Below are positions 39,564 through 52,495 of a stretch of 64,000 nucleotides of DNA, one piece after another. The stretch's first letter is position 1, and each line of letters starts with the position of its first letter. Origin of the DNA: Mortierella sp. BCC40632 (Eukaryota; Mortierellomycota; Mortierellomycetes; Mortierellales; Mortierellaceae). The notes beneath the pieces are model-generated. The model searched no databases, was not told where the DNA came from, and saw nothing but the letters and a program-made list of their open reading frames with translations. The translations under genes and the position numbers were made by a program. Where the stretch lies: NCBI GenBank assembly GCA_011634665.1, contig WAEK01000016.1, forward strand, positions 872,501-936,500, read 5' to 3'.

Positions 39564-41059
39564 ATGGAATATGCTGACACTACACCTCCACCCGCAGATG
39601 TCGAGGAACTCTACTCTAGCTGGGCGCTGCTGATCCTCACAGTGCTCTTGATCGGAGCCATGTGGACTTCGTACTACCTGCAGGTTCGCAAGATCACCGC
39701 CATCCATGAAACCGTCATCTCCATTTTGACAGGTACAAACGATTCCTCTCTCTCCCTCTCTCCAGGACATGCTTCTTTTTTTACCTTTGGATGGATGCAG
39801 AAGGATGGCGTGAGAGCAATCGTGCATGTCACAGGGAAACGAGTCCGCAGACTGACTCCACGGACATGGAGACTTGGATGAGACGACTAACTCTTTGTCG
39901 TTCATCGACCTTTTGTCTGTTTCTGCTCTTAGGAATGATAGTCGGATTCATTATCCGCGTTTCGCCAGGGCGGATGGTCCAGGACATGGTCACGTTCAAG
40001 CACACCTACTTTTTCAACCTGTTACTGCCACCCATCATCCTCAACTCTGGATACGAGATGAAGCAGGCTCGTTTCTTTCGTAACCTAGGAAGCATTCTAA
40101 CGTTTGCGTTTGTTGGAACTTTTATCTCGGCCGTCGTCGTCGGGTATGTTCACCTCATGATTTCTCGCATTGTCCCTTTCGCTCTCTGTCCTTGAAGAGT
40201 GAAGTTCTCTCTCTTTTTGCACCAGACCTCTCTTCATCCCCCCTCCCCTCTCCTCCCTTCCAGGTCATTCCATGACATCAGTTGAGGGAAGGACATAAAC
40301 AAAATATGCTATTCAGACTAGAGCCATGCACTAGCAGTTTATTGACACGTTTTTGCGCCATGTTCTCCTTCTCCCTCTCTCCTTCTGTTCTTAGATTGTT
40401 GGTGTATTTGTTGGCAGCGACAGGACTGGAAGCACCGATGCAGCTCACGTTTCTTGACTCGATGATCTTTGGATCGGTCCTCTCGGCCACGGACCCTGTG
40501 ACTATCCTAGCCATTTTCAATCAGCTCAAAGTCGATCCCAAGCTCTACTCGGTCATTTTTGGCGAAAGTATCCTTAACGATGCCGTTTCCATCGTCATGT
40601 TTGAGTACGTTGGCCCATACACTTTTCATTTCCTGTTTCTAGAAGTAGTGTCCATCTCTCTCTATCTGTGTGTCTATCGGTCTCAGAAAGGGCTCTTCTC
40701 TTTTTTGGCTCAATTGATGTTGAAATGGATTCTACAAGAGCTAATCGTTCTCACTCTTTGACTTTTTTTTGCTTTGCTCATGTTTTCTCCTCTACTTCCT
40801 ATCACTAGGACATTGAAGAAATACCGGGGCGAGGACTTTCATCTGGGCAATATTGTTCACGGAGTGTCGACATTCTTCTTTGTCTTTTTTGTTTCGTTGG
40901 CGATTGGAGCTATAATTGGCCTGATTGCTGCTCTTGCTCTCAAGCGAACGAGTATCCATCTTTACCCTGGCCTGGAGACATGTTTGATTGCGCTCATGGC
41001 TTATGCGTCCTACTTTTTCTCCAACAGCGTTCACTTGTCGGGTAAGGCTTTTCTTTTCT

Positions 41060-41091
<32 letters not shown>

Positions 41092-42771
41092 GACAAGGGA
41101 GAAAGACCTCTTACGAGTGAAAATGAGTTTGGACAAGAAGAAGATCGAGAATTACGCCTCGTGTGAATAATGCAGGAAAAACGCATGACTTGAGCGTCTT
41201 GACCAGGAGCATCAGTATGCCAAGGATTACCAGAATCATAAGGATCTCAAAATAGTGGCTTGATCTCCCAGGATCAGCAGACTTTATTAGACGACCACTT
41301 CTGGACTCTTGAAGCAGATCACCTTAGGCCTTCAACTACACGGAGGACTAACGATGATCGAGATATTATCTTCCTGGTTCCGAACACTTTAGGCATTGTA
41401 TCACTGCTCTTTTGCGGTATTACCTTGAAGCACTATGCATATGAGAGCTTATCTCTCCGGTCCAAGCGGACTACCAAAGCATTATTCCACGTTCTGGCCC
41501 AACTCTCGGAGAACTTTATTTTCATTTATCTGGGACTGACACTCTTTACAGAGGAGGATCTCGACTACCGGTTCCTTTTCATCGTGTCTACCTTTGTAAG
41601 TCTAAAGATAACGAATGGTTCTAGCGATGACTCCGCATCATAGAATCGACATATACCGGATAAGCTCATTGACTGACCAACATTTTTATTTCTGTTTAAA
41701 TAGATATTTATCTGTATCTCTCGTTATTGTGCAGTGTTCCCACTCTCGGCTGCTATCAATCGATTTTCGGTTTATGTGCTCAAGCGATCTGATACCCTCT
41801 CACGGCCCCATCAAGTGATGCTCTTCTGGGCTGGACTTCGAGGCGCTGTTGCTTTTGCATTGGCAGCAGGACTCGAAGGCGTGAACGAACCTGCTGCATT
41901 GCGGACGACCATCCTAGTAGTAGTTGTGCTCTCTGTGATTATTTTTGGAGGCACAACGGCAAGGATGCTGGCCATTCTCGGGGTCAAGATGGGATGTGTT
42001 GATTCCGAGGGCGAGAGCGATGATGAAGATGTTGCCTATGAAGATTATGACCGTGATCGTGAAATCTATCTCACGGAAGACATTTATGGTCGAGGAACTG
42101 ATAGCCAGGCACTCTACTTGCACTCTTCCAACTCTGAGGTCTCGCTTCAATCGCGACCCTCAGATGATGAGTATGTTGGTGGTTCCAATTCAGGGTCAGG
42201 ATCAGCCTCGTCCACAGGTTCAGCCCATGGCCATCGTGATAATACGATCCTTCCACTTCCTGTTGCTACTGCGAACCACCCTGATGATACACATTGGTTC
42301 CTTTCGTTTGATGACCGGTACTTGAAGCCTATCTTCTCGCGGTCTCGACACTGGAATAGGAACCGGCGCCGATTCTCGGGCCCTACGCTCCAGCAGAACC
42401 GAAGCCAGCGCCGACCCCATATGGGGGGACAACATCCGCGTGGACCAAGTACAGGTGTGACGACAGCAACAAGAAGCTCCAGTCCTCTTAGTGCAGGAAA
42501 TAGCACAGGCCGACATGGACGATTTGCCTCCGCAAATGGAGATCACCGTGGAGGTAGCGGGACTGTGGGCGGGCTCTATCTCACCAGTCATGGCAGCAGT
42601 GGCAATCTCGTGGCCAGTAGTCGAAAGTCGTCGGGAGAAAGCTCGATGACGCTAGGGGACGAGCTTGGTATGAGCCATGTCCGGCGGGAACTGGATCGAC
42701 GTGCAGCAGCAGCAACAAACCCGTCCAATGCCAGCATGACTATGCACGGTTCGACGATCCATGACATTTAA
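39564..42771 (+). CDS. NHX1: Na+/H+ exchanger, endosomal NHE / NHX1 class
   Basis: A monovalent cation/proton antiporter (CPA1 family) of about 697 residues, expected in endosomal, Golgi or vacuolar membranes where it tunes lumen pH. There are six exons: 39564-39732, 39933-40143, 40395-40604, 40809-41041, 41393-41595 and 41704-42771, with phases consistent. Family motifs are [17 protein letters not shown] (amiloride-site helix), [28 protein letters not shown] (transport-site Asn-Asp), [14 protein letters not shown] and [13 protein letters not shown]. The LLPPIIL and [11 protein letters not shown] variants fit NHE6/7/9 and yeast Nhx1 rather than plasma-membrane exchangers. About 190 residues after the last membrane segment form a Ser/Gly/Arg-rich cytosolic tail with an acidic [19 protein letters not shown] block. 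Intron 4 is 351 bp and includes a T24 run. Confidence 0.92.
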
Positions 42772-45344
42772 AGGACGGGATGACCATGGACAAACGGGGA
42801 AAAAAGAAAGGGAGGAAGAGAAAGAGAAAGAAAGAGAGGAGCCTTCTCTTGTTTTCCTGGATGGCCTGAACGGCGGGTTTGGATGGGCGGAGGAAAAAAA
42901 AAAAGTTTGTTGTACACATGAAGGGTACAAGGACCGTATTCATGCGGCCCTTATTTGAGCTTTTCCAGGTCTCTGCTCGTCTTTTCTCTTCCCCTCCCTG
43001 TCCAGTATCCGCTTACCTACACTTTGTAACGCACTCAAGCCCTACGCACCCAAGAGGTGTAACATAGATTACACACCTATTGTGAGCACACTCACATTCG
43101 CCCTTGTACACACCTTTCTTTTTACTCCTTTTCTACGTAAGCCTAGCTTTGGGTAGGTCACTTGGTGCAGCTTTTTTTTTTCTCACTGCCGCTCGAACCT
43201 CTTTCTCTTTCTCGCTGTCTCTTTGCACATGCATACGCACACACATATACACATGTACACCCCTGTCTTGCTTCTCTTTGACTCGAGACTCCTTTGATGA
43301 ACCCCTTTTAACAAACCCTGGATAGAATTATATTCTGGCGCAGGTCGGTATTCGACCCGTTCACACTCATTTGACTTTTCCTTTCATTCTCTCTCATATA
43401 CACACTTCTTTCTTTTTCCGCTCTCTTTCTTCTGTCTCTCCCTTTTTTCCGTTTTGTCCTATTCATTCCCTCTCTCCTCCATTCTCTCTTTCTTTCTTTT
43501 TTTTTTTCTTTCTCTTTTACCTTTATTCATTTCTACTCGATCACGCTCATTCTATTGTGCCATTTGTACCATGCGCTTTTTTTTTTTTTTTTCTCCGTTG
43601 CTTGGGCAAGTATCTATGCTTCCCTCCTTTCCTCTCCCCAGAGTGGTCGAAGGCAATTAATAAAGTCTGAAAAGGCATTTATTCGATTTGCGGTGTCAAT
43701 TTGTATTTGTTTCTCTTTTCTGTTTATCTATGGTTTTTTTTTCCCTTGATGATATTTTCCTCCGCCGACTGTTTCCTCCTCGGAGAACCGCCCAGTCCCC
43801 AAGTGAAGCGTGTTGGACCAGTCAAAAGAGCAAGAGAAGAGAGAGCTGGCCATCCAAAGTAATAAACAATAGTGAAAAAGAAGAAAGTGGGGGGAAAAAA
43901 ATAGGAAGCCTGTTTGCCACGGCGTTTTTGCCCTCGGACTCGCTCTCACACATATACCCTTTCTCTCTGTCTTTTCTCTTTCCCCTTCTTTTCTATCTCG
44001 CTTTTATGCTCTCTCGCTCTCTTGCTCTTTCTCCTTCACTTTCCCTTCTCTTCCTACCTATTTCCTCTACCTCCTCTTCTTCCCTTCCCCTACCTTCTTT
44101 TCTCTTTTTTAATCTATCCACACCTCTCCCTCTCCTCCCTCCAGAGATGGAGATGAAGGAAGGAAGAGGGAAGGAAGAAGAAGAAGAAGAAGAAAAAAAG
44201 AAAGTAAAGTAAACAAATCTATAGAGATAAAGAGAAGGAGAAAAAGAAAAAAAAAGTAGTAGAATGGAGCAAGGAGTAATGATCGGTGCCCCGGATCTGA
44301 CTATCCACTTTTTCTTTTTTGAGCGGGCACTTGTGTGCGTGTGTGTGTATGTGTGTGCGTCGGCATGTTGTGCGTGTGTAATGCGTTGTGCGTTTTGTTC
44401 AGCCGTAGTTATTATTGGACAGGTTAAAAAAGCTGCATATCAAAACAAAAACACACACATCATCATCACACAACAAAGAATTAGAGAAAACGGAGATTGG
44501 GGGATATGGGGGGGGAAAAAAAGAAGGAAAAACAAATGGAAAAACTATCTGGAAGAATCAAAAAAGGAGCCGGACACTCCATAGGAGAAAAGAAAAAAAA
44601 AAAGAAAGAAAGAAAATAGAAGTCAACAGATGTTTTGCGGCTCTACACAAATACTATGGATGAGTAAGCAAAAAGTGAGAGAATAAAAAAGAAAAAAAAA
44701 ATCAATGACATTTTGCACGATCAAAAAACGGGTGATAATATGACCCATGTCGAGTCAACGGTAGAAAAGGGAGGTCTACAGTGTGTGAGAATGTGAAGGA
44801 GAAAAAAAGACTCGGCGTATGACCATAGACTACAGCTTAGGGAGACGGGCGACAAGCGAAAGGATACAGGAAATGAAGATATTCCACACTCTTTTCACAC
44901 TAGCACCAGGAGAGAGAGAGAGAGAGAGGAGAGGATGGATGAGGCATATTGTATCAGGGGGGGGAGAGACCGATGGCGGGAAGGAGCTTAGGGGTGGAGA
45001 GGGCAAGGGGGGGATGTACTGCGGAGGAAAAGAAAGGGGAAAGAGAGGATCAACATTAGTCCAAGTCGTACCAAGGAAAGAGAATAAAAAAAAATGAGAG
45101 AGAGAGAATACGAGAGAAATAAAAAATTATATTTACATACATGAATTGCCAAACGCTACTATCTTTCAGCAATGGTGAAAATGAAAAAAAGAAAAAGTAA
45201 CGGAACCAAATAAAGAAAGAACACGAGCGAAGTAGCAATAGACTAGAAATCTAGCGAAAAAAAAAGAGAGTAAGAAATAAGGGCGACAGGCTTTGCTCGG
45301 GGGGAGGAGAGGAAAGGAGGTCAAGGCGAGTACTGTGTGAAAAA

Positions 45345-45352
<8 letters not shown>

Positions 45353-45409
<57 letters not shown>
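45353..45409. repeat. (AG)n microsatellite
   Basis: About 28 AG units, preceded by an A15 run. Confidence 0.9.
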
Positions 45410-45413
<4 letters not shown>

Positions 45414-45620
45414 AATGAAAATGAGAATGAACATGTGGGGTTAGGGGAGGAGGAGTGGAGCCCCAGTAGAGCGAGTGAGCGATCCATTGAGACGACTAGG
45501 ACCTCTCCTTCCCCCTCTCTCTGAGCCAAGAGACCTCTCTCCTCCTTCTCTTCCCCTCAAGATCTCCTCTGGTATGCCCTCACTCTTTTGCTACTCTTCT
45601 CCTTCTCTTCCCTTTCTCTT

Positions 45621-45626
<6 letters not shown>

Positions 45627-45670
<44 letters not shown>
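45627..45670. repeat. (TC)n microsatellite
   Basis: About 22 TC units, inverted in sense relative to the AG tract at 45353, so the two could pair as a long hairpin with about 220 bp between them. Confidence 0.9.
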
Positions 45671-45674
<4 letters not shown>

Positions 45675-46442
45675 CTCTCCTCTCTCCTCTCTCTTTTTCC
45701 TTGTCCAGTCTCATGAGATGAAGATCCCAAGCGAGAGAGAAGAAGGAAGTGCAAGAGAGAGAATTCGAATAGAGTTGCGGGCTAAAAGAGAATGCCTATG
45801 GGGGGGGGGGACAGGGAGAGAAACATAACTGCTAAGTGCCATATGACCAAAGTGCAAAAGAGAACAAAAAAAAATGGGGATGAAAAGAAAAAGAAGAAAA
45901 AAAGCGGAAGGGAGGAGGAGGTTGAGGGGTTGAGGTAGAAGTTGAGGAGATAAAGAGTAAGAAAAAGAGAGTCTGTGGGCAAAAGGTTAAGGAAGAGAGC
46001 TGAGAAAGAGTGCAATAGGAAAGAGAAAGGGGGAGGGGGAAGGCATAAGCTGGTTCAGACACAATATTAAACGGACCCCAAGTATCCGAAGGTCAAAGCG
46101 ACATGGGATAGAGGAAAAACAAATAAACAAACAAATAGAGCAAGAGTACGAGAGCGAGAGAGAGAGAGTCGAAGAGAGAGTTGAAGAGAGAGAGCGAGTT
46201 GAAGAGAGAGTCGGAGAAAGACAGCGACAGCACAAAAGCTTAAACAGCCCGTTCAACGAGTCAACCATGTCCCCTATGCTGTCTGATAAATAACGCGAGA
46301 GAGAGTTCAAAAAAAATGAGAGTAAGAAGAAAAGAAAAAGGGAAAGAGAGGAAAGGAAAAAAGAAAGGAGAAAGAGGATAAAAGTCAACGGCCGCTCCAA
46401 AGAGAAAAGAGAAAAGATAGAGAAAAAGAGGACTCGTTTGGA

Positions 46443-49339
46443 TCACCATTTGCTCATGACGATCATTCTCCTTACTCTGTCATGAGGCCCATGGTGTTGC
46501 TGGTGGGGGTGCGATACCGAGGCCAGGGAGGTGGGCCCACCTCCGATGCTTGAAGAATCTGCATATCCTGAGGGCAAATATCCACCTGATGAAGCATAAT
46601 GATAATGTCCTGTCGTTGCTGAAAAACTCACAGGCGAGTTAAACACATCGTCAGCATCCCCTAACAACTGGTTTTGATGAAATCCTGAAGGTAGTGTCTG
46701 TTGTGGAGGTGGAGGTGGCGACTGGACTGCATGGGCTACTGGTGATAGCTGGTAAGGATGTGAATAAAGCCTGGCCGCGGCCACAGCATTGCCACTCGTG
46801 CCAGGAGAGCTACCTGACCGACGCTGATGATGTGTTGGCCCTGGTGGTTGCGACTGATGACTCGTGATTGGACCCGAGAGCAAAGGTTGGTATATGGACT
46901 GAATCTCCTGCTTGATCTCAACAGAATGAGAACGCTTGGGTGGAAGCATTCCGCTCATCTCTGGCGACTCAACCTCGAGTGACAAGTCGGCGGACGAAAT
47001 TTCACCTGGTCCGAGAGGTGTTGCCTGCGGATGGGGATGCGAGGTATGATGAGAAGGATGGTAATGCGACTGCTGTGGCTGTGAGACGGGTGTTGGACGG
47101 AAAGCGGCGGCGATACCCGAGGAGAGATGATGATGATTTGGCTGCTGTTGTGGCTGGACTTGAGGTGAGTACTGCAACTGTGTGTGTTGCGTCGGTGGAT
47201 GTTGCGATGTTGGCGAAGAGTGCTGAGCATGACCCCCCGTCGACGCGGGATGATAATTGCTCTGCATCATCAATAGTCCCGGCCCACCGGGGATCACTGA
47301 CGAGTCCAGACCCGGCAGCGAACCCTGAAGAGGTGCCAGAGGCCCGTTGGCAGAGATGTCAAGGTGGCTCATCATCTGCGATGCATTCATGGCGGAACCG
47401 AATGAAGGAGCGCCAGCGGACGAACCTGGGAGTCCATGTCGCGTGAAGCACTCCTCGCTCAGCGAGCGCTTCCTATCGTTGAGCGCAGACATGCCAAGGC
47501 CGAGGCCATACGAGTCTGCAACGGGTGAAGAGACAGATGAGGGTCTTCCTTTTTGGTTGGGGGTGCTCTTGACCGAGATGACGCATCCTGGGTAGGTGAC
47601 CACATAATCTGATGAGCTCAGGGGAGAACTCGATGAAGATGAGCTGAATCCCGGGCTGGCACTAGTGGGCGAGGTCATGCTCATCATTGTTCCTAGACCT
47701 CCCGAGGGTCCTCCCCCTCCGCCAGCAGAGGAGGGAGGCGAGGTCATAACGCGTTGGCCCGCGCCCGCGGGATCGATTCGAAGCTGTTCACAAATCTCGA
47801 CAAGGACATTCTCTAGGCTAGAGGTCACTTTGTAGGACAGGGTCGGATCTGCACTAGCAAGACTTGCGACGCGAGCGGCAAGGTCCATGGTGGAGAAGAC
47901 GCGACTCTCAGAGTCACGTAATCGGATCTGCTTGCGTTCCTCTGTGAGGCGGTTATAGAAGCGACGTTCGTCCCAGACCAAGTCTGGAAAGTCTTCTTTG
48001 ATGCGTTCACGCGTTTCGGATGTAGTCAAATTACGCTGGTTGGCATAATAGGCAATCCGGTCAAAGACCGTCGAGGGCCATGGCTGGCGAATGTCGTCGG
48101 GTGAAATGAGAGGATGGTTGTGAATCATGGAGGCGGGGTTCATGGCCTTTCTAAAGACCCATTGCTTGGACTCTTGTTGGAAGAGGGTGATTCTCCATTT
48201 GCAGTCGCATCGCATCGAAAGTCGCTTCCGCTTGATCTCTTTGTTGTTCTTGACAGAGTCAGGGACACCTTCTCTTGAGCAGTACAAATAAACGTTCTAA
48301 GGACCAAAGAAAAAAAGTCTGTCAGAACACTGAACTGTAGGCAATTGAAGATATTTGTAGAAAGACCCATTCTAGATCGCTGACCATGTCAGGAGAGAGA
48401 ATGAGAGAGAAAGGCCTGTCAACCCGTCCTGCGCTCGGCCAGAAAATGGCTCTGCCTTACAAGGTTCTCCCCCTCCCCCCTTCTCGTGCTCTTTCTTGTC
48501 CAGCGCTTCCCGCCACACAGACACTGGACGGAAAGACGACCAACTCGGTATGAGAGTATGTATTTATAATCTTATACGTTTGTTTACCCACTCCCATTAC
48601 CCTTTTCTCTCATTTTTTTCCCGCCCTCAACACGTCGTTCTCTCCTTGGTTCTTTTGATCCGCAACTAACGCTGCTTCATCCCGTTGCGCGAAGGAGAGG
48701 GGAAAGTGGGAGAAAAAGAAAAAGTGAGAGAAAGAGAGAAGAGAAAGAAAGAAGAGCAGGCCAGGGCGCATGTGGCTGGAGGAAGGAAGGGGCGAGAGTG
48801 GAAAGGAGGTTGGGGCAGGGAGAGAACAGGCAAGAGCTCAGGCAAAAGAGCGGACAAGAGAGGGGGAGGGCAGTGGTCAGGGAAGGGGGTCGCCTCGTCT
48901 CTGTCATGACAACTACGTGGGTTTGAGAGAGAAAGGGAGAGCGCGCGTAGGGAAATAGAAGAGGCTGGATAGAACGAGTGTTTGACTAGCGGGGGGAGGA
49001 GGCCATGATGGAACAGGAGTAGACGCGTATCAGAGAGACGCAGACAGGCGAATGGATAGGGTGGGGCAGGCGGGCAGAGTGAGATTCCATTGCACGCCAG
49101 GGCCGATGACCTCGTGGATTACGGAAGTGACAAAGAGCCCACGGGCCACAATGAGACCGCAAGGAGAGAGGAAGAAAGAGGCGAAGCACCGAGGAAAGAG
49201 CAGGGGTGGTTACCTTGTTTGAGCTTGTTTCCTGCTTCACTGTGAAACCATGCTCTCGGGCCAAGTCGCGACATTTAGCAATGGCATCGCTCGACTGGTC
49301 GAAGGACATGCTAAGGAGCTGGTCGTAGAAGTCATCCAT
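46443..49339 (-). CDS. FAR1/MULE-type zinc-finger protein, possible domesticated transposase transcription factor
   Basis: 659 residues in two exons, 49339-49214 and 48296-46443, with a 917 bp GA/CT-rich intron. The N-terminal 160 residues resemble the FAR1-type (WRKY-GCM1 fold) DNA-binding domain derived from Mutator-like transposases. They include ARECGFTV-like REHGFTVKQE, then VYLYCSREG, KRKRLSMRCDCKWRITLF, WVFR and NPASMIHNHPLIS. The Cys of YLYC, the CDC pair and the HNH pair are the likely zinc ligands. The segment to about residue 190 (RERIKEDFPDLVWDERRFYN) is also typical of the MULE-associated proteins. There is no DDE transposase core, so the gene is probably a domesticated transcription factor. 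The rest is Ser/Pro/Gly/Gln/His-rich with a nuclear-signal-like PPKRSHS. Target genes are unknown. Confidence 0.78.
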
Positions 49340-50252
49340 CTAATAGACAGGGTCCACGGGGAGATAGAGAAAGAGCAAAGCCGATGCACCGACACGTTAG
49401 TCGCTAAGAGACCAAGAAAAGCAAGGGCCGATCGCATTGCATCCCAGAGAAAGAAAGAAAGAGAGCCTGAATGAAATAGATATTGTAGTACTGTTAAAAG
49501 GGAATAAAAAAGTCAAAAAAAAAGGAGGAGGCGGTGGGAACATGTGGCTGCCAGGGCAGCGATAGGATGCCACACAGGGCAGCGGCCTATTGGCACAGTG
49601 GCACTCTTGGGAGGGGCGAGAGACAAAGACAATGATGGCAAGAGAAATATAGAAAGAGAGAAGGCGTGGCGGAGAGCAGGGAGCAGAGTGGAGGGGCAGG
49701 TGGAGGAGGGAGAGGAGGGGCAGAGCGACCGGGGAAAAAAAAAAAAAAAAAAGGAAATCAAGGCTAAAAACAAGGGCACCAATCTGGTCGAGTCCTCGGG
49801 GAGAGTGCTGCCAAACATACGCGAGAGAAGTCCGACATGTTGGCAACAACGAGGGCGAACACGAGAGCGATAGGTTTTAAAAAAAAGAGGGTGTTGTGTC
49901 GAGTCCGAGGAATGGACGAGCGTTGGGCGGAAATGGAATGAACATGATGATGGGGGGGGGGGGGAGAGGGGAATCGAACGAATGGAACAGTCCAAAGGTG
50001 AGAAGCTGGCAGGCCGGGGCCAAGGCCCTCGAGGAGTGAGGATGAAAGAGGCTGTGGGGAGGAAGAGGAAGAAGAGGAGAATGGAAGGGCTGAGATCCAG
50101 GGAAGCAAGGTTAAGGCAACAAAGGAGGATGGGCAATGGAAAGAAAAAGGAAAACTCAGGAAGGTGATGGAGGAGAGAAGAAAGGACGGATAAAAGAGAG
50201 AGAGAGAGAGAGAAAGGGAAAGGGAAAGAAAGAGAGAAAGAGAAAGAGAGAA

Positions 50253-50285
<33 letters not shown>

Positions 50286-50652
50286 AAGAAAGAAAAAAAA
50301 AAAAAAAAAGTCCCCAAATAGTTGAAGGAAGGAGAAAAAAAGAGGCGGACCAAAAAAAAAAAAAAAAAAAGACAAAAGAGCACAAACCTCGATCGGATCG
50401 TCCTGGGGGGGGGGGGGGGTGGTGGTGTCCTTTTGTTCAGGGTTCTGTGTCAGTGTAAAGGTGTTTGTGTGGACAGGGCAAGAAGGGCTGGACAGGAGAG
50501 AGAGAGAAAGTGAGAGTAAAAGAGGAGAGGGCAGACGAGAATGAAAAGGGCCACCGAGAATGAACGACTCTCCCGCGCTCGCCGGTGCAGGCGCAGACAA
50601 AAGGCAAAGGGCGAGGGCGATCGCCGTCCGCCGCCCGGATCCCAGACGCGGG

Positions 50653-50683
<31 letters not shown>

Positions 50684-52429
50684 TAAGAAAGAAAGTGAAA
50701 GTGAAAGTGAAAAAGAAAAAAAAAGCAGGGAGACGAACGCAGACCAGGCAGGAGTCGGTCATTCACAAACACACACAGACACATACACATTCATTCATAT
50801 TTTCTTTCACTCACTCGAGTATGAGACAAGCTCTAACAGTCTCTTTCGCTGCACTAGACAGCCAAGACTGTAAAAAAAAGAGTGTTGAAATGAACTGAAT
50901 GTGTACAAGTGGTGCGCATGCTTGTGGATTTCTCCCTTGTGAATGGTCCTCGTACAAGCACACGCGCCCAGGGCACAAGACTTATTCCTCCTGTTTGCCA
51001 CTAGCCCTGCGATCTCTCGCTCACTCACTTACTCACTCTGTCGTCTGCGGATGAGGAGCGAGGACGAGTTCAACAGGCAGTAGGGGCAGTAGCAACATCG
51101 CTCGGAGCCGTACTGACGCAAGAGTAGAACATCGAGCTTCGGGATCAAGCCGAGAGAGCGAATGGGCAGGGAGAGTAGGAAGAGGGAGCAAAGAGCGCTG
51201 ACCGAGTGGATTCAGGAACATGTGCACACGCAGCCCCCGCAGAGAACCCGCCAACCCTTGGGCAGCATTGTGCATGGCCACAGCACTGTACAGTGACTGG
51301 CGGCTCACCGGGCGCAATGGCATCATGGACAGTGTGCTCATGTGGAGTTTCCACACAAAAGTTAGATGTAACCAGCCCAGGTAGAGGGTCTTACCTGAGC
51401 AACGGCGACCATGGCAACATGGGCGAGGAGGGTGGACGTACGACAAGGAGAGACGAGTGTCAGGTAAGCAAGGAAAGAGGCGGGATTAAAAGAGAATATG
51501 AGCAGGAGAAAGTGGAGCGAAAGTGGAGAGAGAGAGAAGAGAAAAAGAGAGAGGAGAGAGGAGAGAGGAGAGAGGAGAGAGAAGGAGGTTGAGAGTAGTG
51601 AAAGAGAGAGAGAGAGAGAGAGAGAGAAGAAAAGAGTGTCAGTCAGTAAGTTTGCTTTTCCTTTGGCTGTGTCTTCTTTTTTAGAGGTACACACCCAAGT
51701 CAGTAATGTTGTAATAGCTATTTTTTTTTTTTTTTTTTTTTTGGCGCGAAACGCAGGTCCCCACAGCCTGCACACCCACTTCACATCCCCATGCAGACCC
51801 ATCCAACAAAAGCATCCAGTTGCACCTGCGTTATCCTTTCTGGCCAAAGTTCACGCCTCTCTGGCGGGCCTCGGTCGCATTTCCCGTCCCTCTCCCATCC
51901 ATCATCTCTCGAACACCCCTTTCTTATCCTTCCCTCGGTCGCCCTCTGAAGAACCCCTGACAGACGCGAACTCCTCTGCTCCATCTTTCGCTCCACGACT
52001 TGCTCGCATTCGTTCTCTTTCCATGAGGGTCACTCGCCCTCGCCCACCTGTCCACTTTTCGCCCCCTCTCCCTCCGCTCGTGCCTCGCCCTAGTCCTCGG
52101 TCTTTTGTCCTTGTTCTCTGCTTTGCCCAGCGGCACTGCAATCTGTCCATATTCTTTCTGGCGGCTGATCTGTCCGCCGGATAGCGCCTCGCTCCTACGC
52201 TTGCTCCCTTCTCCACACACATACACGAACGCGCCAAGGAACGATCCGTCCCATCAAGAATGAATCGAGCGAACATCATCCCCCCTCCTTCTCTTCCATC
52301 CACCCCTTCATCATCACTTTCTTCTCCCGCTTGTTCGCATCCCTCTTCTCTTCCCCACATACACATGCCCCTACTAGCCCCCTCCTCTTCTTCCTTTTGT
52401 CCGCCCCATAAACAATGGCACATGAAGAA

Positions 52430-52431
<2 letters not shown>

Positions 52432-52491
<60 letters not shown>
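52432..52491. repeat. (TC)n microsatellite
   Basis: Thirty uninterrupted TC units. Confidence 0.92.

Positions 52492-52495
<4 letters not shown>

Larger units (their letters stand above)
42772..46442. other. Convergent low-complexity region between exchanger and FAR1-like genes
   Basis: 3.7 kb with no supported gene. The left part (43100-44150) is strongly pyrimidine-rich and the right part (44150-46400) strongly purine-rich on the plus strand, with one short CT exception at 45480-45710. Both sides are thus pyrimidine-rich on the sense strand of the adjacent gene, as expected for long 3' UTRs or read-through regions. Confidence 0.6.

Noticed and set aside
43335..43365. T-arm-like sequence GGTCGGTATTCGACC
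   Set aside because: Loop size and surrounding stems do not fit a tRNA.
49513..50762. Minus-strand frames of 290 and 332 codons rich in Ser/Leu/Phe
   Set aside because: Their composition is entirely that of CT and T tracts, with no domain and no conserved-looking segment; they fit a pyrimidine leader better.
51033..51446. 137-codon minus-strand frame with a GTAAGA site inside
   Set aside because: No family resemblance; perhaps part of an untranslated 5' exon, but not a supportable protein.
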